Positions 23,751 through 29,629 of a stretch of DNA of 29,629 bases are shown here, piece by piece. Within the stretch, counting starts at the first letter, position 1. The number at the start of each line of letters is the position of its first letter. The position numbers and the translations under genes are program-made. The notes beneath the pieces are model-generated. The model saw only the letters and a list, made by a program, of their open reading frames with translations. It did no database searches and was not told where the DNA came from. This DNA comes from Lachnospiraceae bacterium (GTDB taxonomy: Bacteria; Bacillota; Clostridia; Lachnospirales; Lachnospiraceae), in assembly GCA_009774145.1 (NCBI GenBank), contig VSND01000218.1, forward strand, positions 1-29,629, written 5' to 3'.

Positions 23751-24719
23751 CTATATTTTCAGCCCTTTCTTTTTCGGTGGCTGCATCATCCGCCTTGCGG
23801 ATTGTACTTGCTTCTCCTCCTTTATCGGCTCTGTCGATTGGGACAAGAGTTTTTTGCACAGGTACTCGTTCAAGTCATTATACCCTGCATAGTGAACCGA
23901 CATATCCTGCAAGCGGTCACCCAACATCCGTTGCAGGTTGGCGTATGCGTTCCGTCCTGCTGTGTCATTGTCAAGGAAACAGCCGATTCGGGTATAGGTT
24001 GCCAATATGCTTTCCGCTTTCGAGAGGTTGGAAACGGAGTTGAGAATGACGTAATCCTGTGCATTCAATCGTGGGTGTTGCGGATTGTTCTTTACTCGGA
24101 TGGTCAGGAACGAGAGATAATCCATGAAGCCCTCGAAAAGATAACAGACGGTTCGTGGCTCTTTTTGCTGTCGGATATGGGTGATGTCCTTCGGGGCGAC
24201 ACATCCCTTGAAGTATCTATTACGCACTTCATACCCTCTTGCCATATTCGGGAAGCCGATGGCGAAATAGGGTTTGTCGGCATTCTCAAACCGCAGTTCC
24301 TTACACTCCCTTTTGGCGAGTTCAATGTCTATCCCCCTTTCTTGCAGATAGGCAATGAGCGCAGGTGATGACAGCTCGCCAACTCTTAATACCCGATAAG
24401 TGCGGTTGTCGGATTGCTGCTTGCCAAAAGAAAACGATGCAGGGCGGATGTATGGTGTCCGTTCCTCTATGCGCTTCAACAGGCAGGTTACATCTTCCGT
24501 ATGGTAGAGTTCCGCTGCCAATGCGATGATGTTACCGCCCTTGCCAAGTCCAAAATCGTACCATTTGTTGAGTTCTGTGTTTACCTTGAAAGATGCGTCC
24601 GTTTCCTCTCTCAGCGGTGATTTGTACCAAAAGCTGCTGCCCTGTTGCTTGACGGGCGTGTAACCCAAACTTTGCAGATAGTCTGCGATTCTGATTTGTT
24701 TAACTTCTTGTATGTTCAT
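23751..24719 (-). CDS. prmN: DnaG-like primase with degenerate zinc-finger domain and Toprim domain
   Basis: This 322-residue protein would make primers for replication of the excised or transferred element. Residues about 5-85 match the CHC2 zinc-finger primase domain in fold pattern (FWYKSPLREETDASFKV...WYDFGLGKGGNII), but the zinc-binding Cys/His residues are absent, as is common in Bacteroides mobile-element primases. A Toprim domain follows: YLFEGFMDYLSF (catalytic Glu196) and FLDNDTAGRNA (Asp250, Asp252), intact. The tail is basic (PPKKKGLKI). NBU1 encodes a primase, PrmN1, between its helper ORF and mob; the symbol is by analogy. Confidence 0.88.
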   Translation of the reverse strand: MNIQEVKQIRIADYLQSLGYTPVKQQGSSFWYKSPLREETDASFKVNTELNKWYDFGLGKGGNIIALAAELYHTEDVTCLLKRIEERTPYIRPASFSFGKQQSDNRTYRVLRVGELSSPALIAYLQERGIDIELAKRECKELRFENADKPYFAIGFPNMARGYEVRNRYFKGCVAPKDITHIRQQKEPRTVCYLFEGFMDYLSFLTIRVKNNPQHPRLNAQDYVILNSVSNLSKAESILATYTRIGCFLDNDTAGRNAYANLQRMLGDRLQDMSVHYAGYNDLNEYLCKKLLSQSTEPIKEEKQVQSARRMMQPPKKKGLKI

Positions 24720-24973
24720 GATATTCTATAGATTTGATGATGATTGTAAAAACGTTGATTTGTTGAATGGCTTATATAACACATTTATTTACAGAAAGAT
24801 ATTTGCTCAACATCTTCTCAACAAACCACTCGCCAAAAGAGAAATCAACAATCGGGTGCTGTTCCTCTCTCAACTTCTCTTTTCGATTGTTGAGATTTTG
24901 TTGAGAGTGTATATTGTTTATTGTCAGCATAGTTATATCCTTATTCATCAATTCAACAAAAAAAAGAATGATA
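24720..24973. repeat. TCAACA/TGTTGA repeat array between helicase and primase genes
   Basis: The hexamer TCAACA or its complement occurs seven times in about 200 bp: 24761, 24807, 24818, 24845, 24888, 24899 and 24953. It includes a perfect 10-bp inverted repeat TCAACAATCG (24845-24854) / CGATTGTTGA (24884-24893) and an 8-bp one CTCTCAAC (24867-24874) / GTTGAGAG (24900-24907). The AT-rich setting between helicase and primase suggests a replication origin or an operator. Confidence 0.5.
24772..24948 (-). CDS. Small hypothetical protein (uncertain)
   Basis: A 58-codon ORF from ATG 24948 (MNKDITMLTINNIHSQQ) ends at 24772 with YLSVNKCVI. The frame can be extended to a TTG at 24987 that overlaps the helicase stop, which would give 71 residues. 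The peptide is charged, with LNNRKEKLREEQ and FSFGEWFVEKML, and no domain was recognised. It lies wholly inside the TCAACA repeat array, so it may be only an open frame in a regulatory region. Confidence 0.3.
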   Translation of the reverse strand: MNKDITMLTINNIHSQQNLNNRKEKLREEQHPIVDFSFGEWFVEKMLSKYLSVNKCVI

Positions 24974-26221
24974 TTACAGGGATTCAAGTTGTTCCCTCGT
25001 GACAGAATAGAAACGACCGACCCGTTTTACAGGCTCATACCGACACTCCCGATTGTAGTTGAATTGGTAGGTGGTATAGGTCAGTCCGTTGGGTGCAGGC
25101 GTAAGTTTCCAACACTCCTGCAACACCTTTCGGACTTGGTGCTTCTCCACTTTTACCTGCGAGTGTACCAGCAACAGAAGAATGTCGTTGTAGCAGAACG
25201 AGAATGTGTCCGTGCCGACACTATCCATGATGTCAAGTATCAGCTCGTGCATCTCTATCTCCAGTCGGTTACGGTTGCTGCGGATTATCTTCTGCAAGGC
25301 TTCGGTATGCAACAGCGATGGAGCAAACCACATACGGCTTTCCTTTTCGGTGGATAGTGTTCTGTGTTGCAGGAAATGAAGAAAGGCGGGTATCTCCGCT
25401 TTCAGCTTTTGCAGGAAGTCGGTATCATCAGACTGCAAGCGGTCTATCTTGCGTACCCAATAGCGTGTTTCCCCTGCATCAATGATTACAGGCAAGTACT
25501 CGTTGTTGGAGCATAGCACGAACTTGGCGAAAAACGCTATCTCGTCACGGTCTTTGCCTTTGGCTTCCACCTTGTAGGAAAGTGTGGTGCTTAGGTTCTT
25601 CAACCGCTCGCTGTCCTCCCTACGGTTGAGCAGCACCTCGTCCACCACGATAAGCAGTTTGCCGGCCCAGTCGGAATTGAATTGGCTACGGAAATCCTCG
25701 TTGGTGTTAAAGGTTACATTGTTCTGAAATAGGAGTTTTAGAAAATTCAGAAATGTGCTTTTGCCTGTGTTGCGTTCCTCTGATACCAACAGCAGGATAG
25801 GCAGCTTTTGAATGGGGTACAAGTAGAGCAGTTGTAGGTAGTCCATGCCCAACTCGTATTGCTCCCCGAAGATGTGACCTACCAAAGATTGGATATGCGA
25901 GAAATCGCCCTCTTTAGGTTGGTGGTCTATCGGTTCATAGAGGTTAAGGAACTTGCCGACCACGGGATGGTAGCCGATGTGTTCGGGTACGGTGCAGAAG
26001 CCGTCATACTTGGGAACGCTGCCGATGTAGTCCTTGCCGTAGTCTTGGCGCAGGGTTTCGTTGTTCCATGCTATGCGTTTCCTTACATACCCTCCGTTCA
26101 GTTTGGGCTGCTCCACAATCTTGTAAAGCGTAGTCCCCACTCGGATGAATTCCTCCTTTGCCATGCCACCATCCGATGGCGGTCTGTGGCTGTCTTGTTG
26201 TTTGTTAGCTGACATAATCAA
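24974..26221 (-). CDS. SF3-like DNA helicase (primase-associated, DUF5906-type)
   Basis: This 415-residue protein is an ATPase of the superfamily-3-like helicase group found next to primases in Bacteroides mobile elements. The core shows Walker A SEERNTGKST (147-156, Lys154), Walker B LLIVVDEV (189-196, Asp194-Glu195), sensor FVLCSNN (234-240) and an arginine-finger-like ETRYWVRKI. The C-terminal part (about 320-415) looks like a winged-helix DNA-binding region. It lies upstream of the Toprim primase, suggesting that the two drive replication of the circular form. A -7 box, TACTTTTG (26251-26258, minus strand), lies just upstream. The start at 26221 was kept, but the ATGs at codons 3 and 20 are alternatives. 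Confidence 0.85.
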   Translation of the reverse strand: MIMSANKQQDSHRPPSDGGMAKEEFIRVGTTLYKIVEQPKLNGGYVRKRIAWNNETLRQDYGKDYIGSVPKYDGFCTVPEHIGYHPVVGKFLNLYEPIDHQPKEGDFSHIQSLVGHIFGEQYELGMDYLQLLYLYPIQKLPILLLVSEERNTGKSTFLNFLKLLFQNNVTFNTNEDFRSQFNSDWAGKLLIVVDEVLLNRREDSERLKNLSTTLSYKVEAKGKDRDEIAFFAKFVLCSNNEYLPVIIDAGETRYWVRKIDRLQSDDTDFLQKLKAEIPAFLHFLQHRTLSTEKESRMWFAPSLLHTEALQKIIRSNRNRLEIEMHELILDIMDSVGTDTFSFCYNDILLLLVHSQVKVEKHQVRKVLQECWKLTPAPNGLTYTTYQFNYNRECRYEPVKRVGRFYSVTREQLESL

Positions 26222-26525
26222 ATGGTTTTAAGTTTGAAAAATACCAGCTACAAAAGTATAAGCATTTATCGGATAAGTTGTTACGCAAAACGCGGCAGAA
26301 CGGTGACAAATAGCCCCCGAAGAAAAAACTTTCAATGGTTTGGAACGGAAGTCGGGCAGGACAGACGAAAAAACTCCCAAAAAACGAATGTGGGGATTAC
26401 GCTTTTCGGGAGAAAAAATTGGAGTTCCTGTTGATATGTCGGTCAGATTATATGCTGACACGCTGGCTTGATTACTCTATTCGTGACTGAATGAATGGAT
26501 TCCGTCAGTCGTGCAACCAATTCAG
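26222..26525. promoter_or_regulatory. Intergenic region with helicase promoter
   Basis: This 304-bp gap lies between the small DNA-binding gene and the helicase. On the minus strand it has TACTTTTG at 26251-26258 (TAnnTTTG) 30 bp before the helicase ATG. A short palindrome, GTCAG-8 nt-CTGAC, lies near 26444. No further gene is supported. Confidence 0.5.
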
Positions 26526-26915
26526 CTACGAGAAGTATTCGGCTTTGGCTATGCCGTTGGTGTTCAGCGAAAAGAAGATGCTTGTTTTCTCTTTTCGCAA
26601 GTACAGTCTTTCAAGAACGGCATTGCGCACCTGCTTCGCACTGTATGTGCCGATACGGAACGCAAGGGCGATTATCGTTTCAAGGCTGTAAACCTCCATG
26701 CTGCACTTGTCGGACAGTCGGATGGTATGCCTTATCTCACACTCATTCAGAATGCCGTTCTTGCAGAGTGTCTTTATCCCTGCCCTGATAGTCGGGGCGG
26801 TTACATTGAACAACTCGCAAAGCTCCCACTCACTCATGGCGGTTGCCTGTATATCTTTCGGCATAACTACATTGCCGAACTCGTTCATTGTTATGATGTT
26901 TCTTTCCTCTTTCAT
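26526..26915 (-). CDS. Small DNA-binding protein, possible excisionase or regulator
   Basis: This 129-residue protein has a clear helix-turn-helix pattern, MSEWELCELFNVTAPTIRAGIKTLCKNGIL (about 27-56). It is followed by MEVYSLETIIALAFRIGTYSAKQVRNAVLERLYLR, which resembles the RhuM-like segment VYNLDMIIAVGYRV of other mobile-element proteins. It begins 18 bp after the integrase stop codon and so is probably cotranscribed. That position suggests an accessory role in excision or control of the element. Family assignment is uncertain. Confidence 0.6.
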   Translation of the reverse strand: MKEERNIITMNEFGNVVMPKDIQATAMSEWELCELFNVTAPTIRAGIKTLCKNGILNECEIRHTIRLSDKCSMEVYSLETIIALAFRIGTYSAKQVRNAVLERLYLRKEKTSIFFSLNTNGIAKAEYFS

Positions 26916-26933
26916 TATCGTTTGATTTAAGGG

Positions 26934-28169
26934 TTACTGAATGGCATTGCAAATGTTCTTTTCCATATCCTCCAGTTTGTGCGACAATGTTTCCATATCC
27001 TGACTAATCTTTTGGGCTGTGATTTTTGCGTAAATTTGGGTCGTTTTTATGTTGGTATGTCCCAAAAGTCGGCTGACGGTTTCAATGGGTACTCCGTTGG
27101 ATAACAGCACAGTGGTCGCTGCCGAATGTCTTGCTACATGATAGGTCAAGTGGACTTTTATACCGCACAACTTGGCAATGGCTTTCAGCTTCTTGTTGCA
27201 AGTCGTGTTACTCGGCATGGGGAATACTTTATTATCTCTTGTCATACCCCTGTACTTCTCTATTATCTTTCGGGGAACATCCAACAATCGGATATTGGAT
27301 TCCGTGTTAGTTTTCTTTCTTCGGGTGATAATCCACAGATTTCCGTCAAAGAATGTTTGCAGGTTGTCTTCCGTAAGGTTCTTGACATCGGAATATGCCA
27401 AACCTGTAAAGGTGGAGAACAGAAATAAATCCCTGACAAGCTCGTGTGTCTTGTCGGGCATATCGGTGTTCATCATTGTGTGTATCTCCTCTCTCGTAAT
27501 ATACCCTCTGTCCACGCTTTCGGGAGAGTTGATGTACCCTGCAAAGGGATTGAACGGCAGACGACCGTCATTCCTCGCTATGGAAATAATGTGTTTCAGC
27601 ACAATCATGTAGCCCCAAATGGTATTGGTGCGGCATTTTTTCTCAGTACGCAGGAAATACTCGAAGTCGTTGATGAACGAGAGGTTCAACTCTTTTAACG
27701 GAATATCTTCACGCTTGTAGGTATGGGGTAGGAACTCACGGATGTGCTTGCAGACGGTAACATAACGTCGGAATGTTCCTTTTGCCCTGCTGTGTCCCAC
27801 TTTCTTGGCAAATTCGCTGTTGTGTTGTTCAAACAGTTTTAGCAAGGTTTCCTGTTTGATACCGATGCCGAGATAGGCATCTTTCAACTTGGCAGCAGTG
27901 ACATAACCGTCCGTCTGCATCAACTCTTGATAACGGCGGTTTATCTCCACTCTGATTTTGTCAACGGCACGGTTGATTCTTTGCGCTTCGGCACTCTTAC
28001 CCGAAGCACGGTTGTTCTTCACGTCCCACAGGCGCAAGGGAACATCCATCTTGCAACTGAACTGCTTAATCTCTCCGTCCACCGTAATGCGACACATCAA
28101 AGGCAGGTTGCCGTTGGGTTTCTCACTGCCTTTCTTCACGTAGAACAATACCTTAAATGTACTTCTCAT
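26934..28169 (-). CDS. intN: Tyrosine recombinase (integrase) of the mobilizable element
   Basis: This 411-residue integrase would insert and excise the element by site-specific recombination. It has an arm-binding N-terminal domain (about 1-100), a SAM-like core-binding domain (about 110-205, FRRYVTVCKHIREF) and a catalytic domain (about 220-400). The catalytic residues are His344 and Arg347 in YHVARHS, His371 in LLGHTN and nucleophile Tyr380 in TQIYAKI, plus a lysine in RRKKTN near 285. The usual first arginine in TGLRxS is replaced: here it reads TGLAYSDV. The same kind of change is known in Bacteroides CTnDOT-type integrases, so this is probably still active. Symbol by analogy with NBU intN. 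Confidence 0.92.
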   Translation of the reverse strand: MRSTFKVLFYVKKGSEKPNGNLPLMCRITVDGEIKQFSCKMDVPLRLWDVKNNRASGKSAEAQRINRAVDKIRVEINRRYQELMQTDGYVTAAKLKDAYLGIGIKQETLLKLFEQHNSEFAKKVGHSRAKGTFRRYVTVCKHIREFLPHTYKREDIPLKELNLSFINDFEYFLRTEKKCRTNTIWGYMIVLKHIISIARNDGRLPFNPFAGYINSPESVDRGYITREEIHTMMNTDMPDKTHELVRDLFLFSTFTGLAYSDVKNLTEDNLQTFFDGNLWIITRRKKTNTESNIRLLDVPRKIIEKYRGMTRDNKVFPMPSNTTCNKKLKAIAKLCGIKVHLTYHVARHSAATTVLLSNGVPIETVSRLLGHTNIKTTQIYAKITAQKISQDMETLSHKLEDMEKNICNAIQ

Positions 28170-28212
28170 AACTCACTTTTTTTTGGTTACAAAATTAATT
28201 CATAGTGAGTTA
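28169..28212 (-). promoter_or_regulatory. Integrase promoter with overlapping inverted repeat
   Basis: The minus strand has TCTG, 19 bp, then TAATTTTG (28190-28197), a good promoter match. A perfect 9-bp inverted repeat, TAACTCACT (28169-28177) and AGTGAGTTA (28204-28212), flanks the -7 box, with one arm overlapping the start codon. This looks like an operator for integrase control. Confidence 0.55.
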
Positions 28213-28495
28213 CCGACAGATACGACACATAACGCCAAACGATGCAAAATTTAGGTTTCGCAAGAAATTTGCATCATCGCACGGGTAATGATAAAGTAAC
28301 TGAACTTTTGCTGCGTTTGTCCATATTCTGTCTCTTCTTGGCTTTTGAACAAGAGAAAAATATAGCGTAACGAACGCTTTTTCAGTCTGTTCGCTACGCT
28401 TTACTCAAATTTGCTATTCCGTTAGGTGTTTATTTTAACAGTTCAACCGACTTTTGCTGCTGACCCGGCATAAGTAGTCAAAACTGACAAAATAA

Positions 28496-28532
28496 AAATC
28501 GCAACAACTTCATAATGAAGTAATTGCGATTT
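28496..28532 (-). terminator. Terminator-like hairpin next to the tRNA remnant
   Basis: A perfect 9-bp stem, AAATCGCAA (28496-28504) and TTGCGATTT (28524-28532), with an inner CTTCAT/ATGAAG pairing, is followed on the minus strand by TTATTTTG. It lies 8 bp past the tRNA 3' end, where a tRNA terminator would normally be. Confidence 0.6.
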
Positions 28533-28539
28533 GGCTTTG

Positions 28540-28555
28540 TGACCCCGGAGAGATT
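28540..28555 (-). other. tRNA 3'-end remnant, candidate att core
   Basis: The minus strand reads AATCTCTCCGGGGTCA, which looks like the 3' half of a T-arm plus an acceptor strand. The expected GTTCG and the rest of a tRNA are not found on either side. Bacteroides NBU elements integrate at tRNA 3' ends, so this is the best candidate for a duplicated attachment core. Confidence 0.5.
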
Positions 28556-28803
28556 TATCCGAAACGGGGTTAAGTGTCTTGTCTATCAATACTTTATAAT
28601 TTCCAAAAATCACGGCTGTTCCCTTTTTGCACACCCGGACATTTCAATGTTCTTCGTATATTTATAACGCAAAGATAGCAATAATAGTCTGATTTAAGGC
28701 TATTTCCAGCGTTAAAAATTGTATTTTGCTGCCACCTCATTACCGAGGGTACAACTGAGGCTGTTATTTGGGCTGTTCTTTTGATTTTGTAGAATAATAC
28801 CGG

Positions 28804-29031
28804 TTATGGCACAAGACGGCCATTCTTCAGTTCCGACATCAGCAAGTCATAGACGTATGCCGGACTTTCGATATACAATCCTGTGGAAAAGTCCTCCAAT
28901 TTAGAAAATGTTTCCGAATTGTGGAAAGTGGAGATTGCTTCCGTCAATTCCATTCCTTCCCGTTCCACAAGATAGCGGACAACATCGGCAGATATGCCCT
29001 CAAATAAAAAACGTGCGTTGCGGTCTTTCAT
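28804..29031 (-). CDS. DUF3791-like small protein
   Basis: This 75-residue protein (ISADVVRYLVEREGMELTEAISTFHNSETFSKL...GLYIESPAYVYDLL) resembles the DUF3791 family, which occurs next to DUF3990 genes in gut bacteria. It shares a 4-bp ATGA overlap with the DUF3990 gene upstream, so the two are probably translationally coupled. The mostly helical, acidic chain would suit an antitoxin or partner protein, but that is inference. No promoter was seen directly before it. Confidence 0.65.
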   Translation of the reverse strand: MKDRNARFLFEGISADVVRYLVEREGMELTEAISTFHNSETFSKLEDFSTGLYIESPAYVYDLLMSELKNGRLVP

Positions 29032-29501
29032 AATTTCTTCAGCATTTTGATCGCTGCCTCCGTGTGGAAAAAGTATTGTGAGGTTACTTGCGAGAATGTG
29101 AGTTCTTTTACAAGCTGTTCCTCTGAGATGAAATTTTCAGTAAACATACGGAGCAAACGGGCAATCGTATCATCTGCAACAGGGCCAATGACTATATCAT
29201 AGTCGTGGCATGGCTGCGGGACATTTATATCGCGGTTGGACATCACAAATCTTGCCCACTCTTCGTCGGGAGAATTGAAAGTTTTAATCTTCAATCCTAC
29301 TTTGACAGCATTTCCAAAATCAAACTCAAAGGCTGTCAATGTGGGTACACCCCTGAACATTTTTACTGTTCTTGCCGCCATCCTTTCAGCCTGATGCCGA
29401 ATGTCGGTTAGATAGAAACCTTTTCCGAAATCCTTGTAAGGACGACACTTTCCGAGGTCAATCCTGTCTATTGCCATGTTTGAGCCGTGGTACAGTATCA
29501 T
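29028..29501 (-). CDS. DUF3990 protein, putative ADP-ribosyltransferase-fold enzyme
   Basis: This 157-residue protein matches the DUF3990 pattern: YHGS (residues 4-7), KDFGKGFYLT (23-32) with HQAERMA after it, and YDIVIGPVADD near 104-114. The H in YHGS and the Y in FYLT look like the first two residues of the H-Y-E triad of diphtheria-toxin-type ADP-ribosyltransferases; the third residue is not clear. It overlaps the genes on both sides by 4 bp. No signal peptide is present. A toxin or modification role is an inference from fold resemblance and gene context. Confidence 0.65.
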   Translation of the reverse strand: MILYHGSNMAIDRIDLGKCRPYKDFGKGFYLTDIRHQAERMAARTVKMFRGVPTLTAFEFDFGNAVKVGLKIKTFNSPDEEWARFVMSNRDINVPQPCHDYDIVIGPVADDTIARLLRMFTENFISEEQLVKELTFSQVTSQYFFHTEAAIKMLKKL

Positions 29502-29629
29502 CTGATAGCACCTCCATTGTTTTGGCAGACGACTGTAAGGTCGTCAACACAGTCATTAAACGACAGCGTATGTTCCACATCATAAAATTCGGTCAGGAAA
29601 GCAATACCCTTAAAGCGATTTAGATAATT
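29498..29629 (-). CDS. DUF3791-like protein, C-terminal part (runs off the window)
   Basis: The last 43 residues of a gene that continues past the right edge read NYLNRFKGIAFLTEFYDVEH and then TLSFNDCVDDLTVVCQNNGG. The EHTLSFxDxVDDxxxVCxxNGG pattern is what I recall for DUF3791-type proteins paired with DUF3990. Its TGA overlaps the DUF3990 ATG (ATGA), so it is the first visible gene of a coupled three-gene set. Confidence 0.6.
   Translation of the reverse strand, partial: NYLNRFKGIAFLTEFYDVEHTLSFNDCVDDLTVVCQNNGGAIR

Larger units (their letters stand above)
28213..28640. other. Candidate attachment region upstream of the integrase
   Basis: This non-coding stretch holds several inverted repeats: GATGCAAAATTT / AAATTTGCATC (28241-28275, one bulge) and AGCGTAACGAAC / GTTCGCTACGCT (28364-28400, one mismatch). 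A terminator-like hairpin at 28496-28532 and the tRNA 3'-end remnant at 28540-28555 follow. Repeats next to an integrase gene often are its arm-type binding sites. Confidence 0.5.

Noticed and set aside
23533..23859. 108-codon minus-strand frame across the oriT region
   Set aside because: It overlaps both the primase end and the mob start in another frame and shows no domain; better explained by oriT plus flanking genes.
24772..24987. 71-residue version of the small ORF starting at TTG
   Set aside because: The start would be a TTG overlapping the helicase stop; the ATG at 24948 is preferred, at low confidence.
28443..28634. 63-codon minus-strand ORF (MCKKGTAVIFG...SLRGHKAKSQ...)
   Set aside because: It reads through the tRNA 3' end and terminator hairpin; frames of this kind next to tRNA genes are usual mis-annotations.
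1..29629. CRISPR array or rRNA/intact tRNA genes
   Set aside because: No regularly spaced repeats and no complete tRNA or rRNA sequence were seen.

Overview
The window looks like a gut Bacteroidales chromosome, probably Muribaculaceae or a close relative. The evidence is a SusC/SusD-type polysaccharide utilization locus (PUL), Bacteroidetes-type lipoproteins (Cys followed by an acidic run), TAnnTTTG -7 promoter boxes and an AraC-fused hybrid two-component sensor. The first ~18.8 kb is GC-rich and compact. From about 18.9 kb to the right edge the DNA is visibly AT-richer and mosaic, with gene remnants and a mobilizable element.

Region 1 (1-18786) is a complete small PUL. Five minus-strand genes form an apparent operon in the order susC, susD, surface glycan-binding lipoprotein, second large surface lipoprotein, GH5 endoglucanase with an N-terminal BACON domain. 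A hybrid two-component system (HTCS) sensor-regulator is divergent from susC. A GH31 enzyme with a PA14 insert (alpha-xylosidase-like) follows the HTCS on the plus strand and ends in a strong terminator. GH5 plus PA14-GH31 plus SusCD and an HTCS is what I would expect for xyloglucan or a related beta-glucan: GH5 cuts the backbone at the surface, SusCD and the binding lipoproteins import oligosaccharides, GH31 removes non-reducing-end alpha-xylose, and the HTCS senses the oligosaccharides. The substrate is inferred.

Region 2 (about 18.8-20.6 kb) is a degraded junction: the C-terminal half of a MocR/PdxR-type aminotransferase-like regulator, a frameshifted transposase remnant with a zinc ribbon, a cluster of hairpins, and AT-rich sequence with orphan promoter boxes.

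Region 3 (about 20.6-28.6 kb) is an NBU-like mobilizable element carrying a Mef-family macrolide efflux gene preceded by a leader peptide with hairpins (candidate attenuator). The backbone, all minus strand, runs tyrosine integrase, small DNA-binding protein, SF3-like helicase, Toprim primase, candidate oriT, MobV relaxase. No conjugation-pore genes are present, so transfer would need a helper element. A 16-nt tRNA 3'-end remnant at 28540-28555, followed on the minus strand by a terminator-like hairpin, is the best candidate attachment core, but the tRNA body is not next to it.

Region 4 (28.6 kb to the edge) holds a minus-strand set of overlapping small genes: a partial DUF3791-like gene, a DUF3990 gene that looks like an ADP-ribosyltransferase fold, and another DUF3791-like gene. 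Both junctions have ATGA overlaps. This is the best candidate for a little-described toxin-antitoxin or defence-like module.
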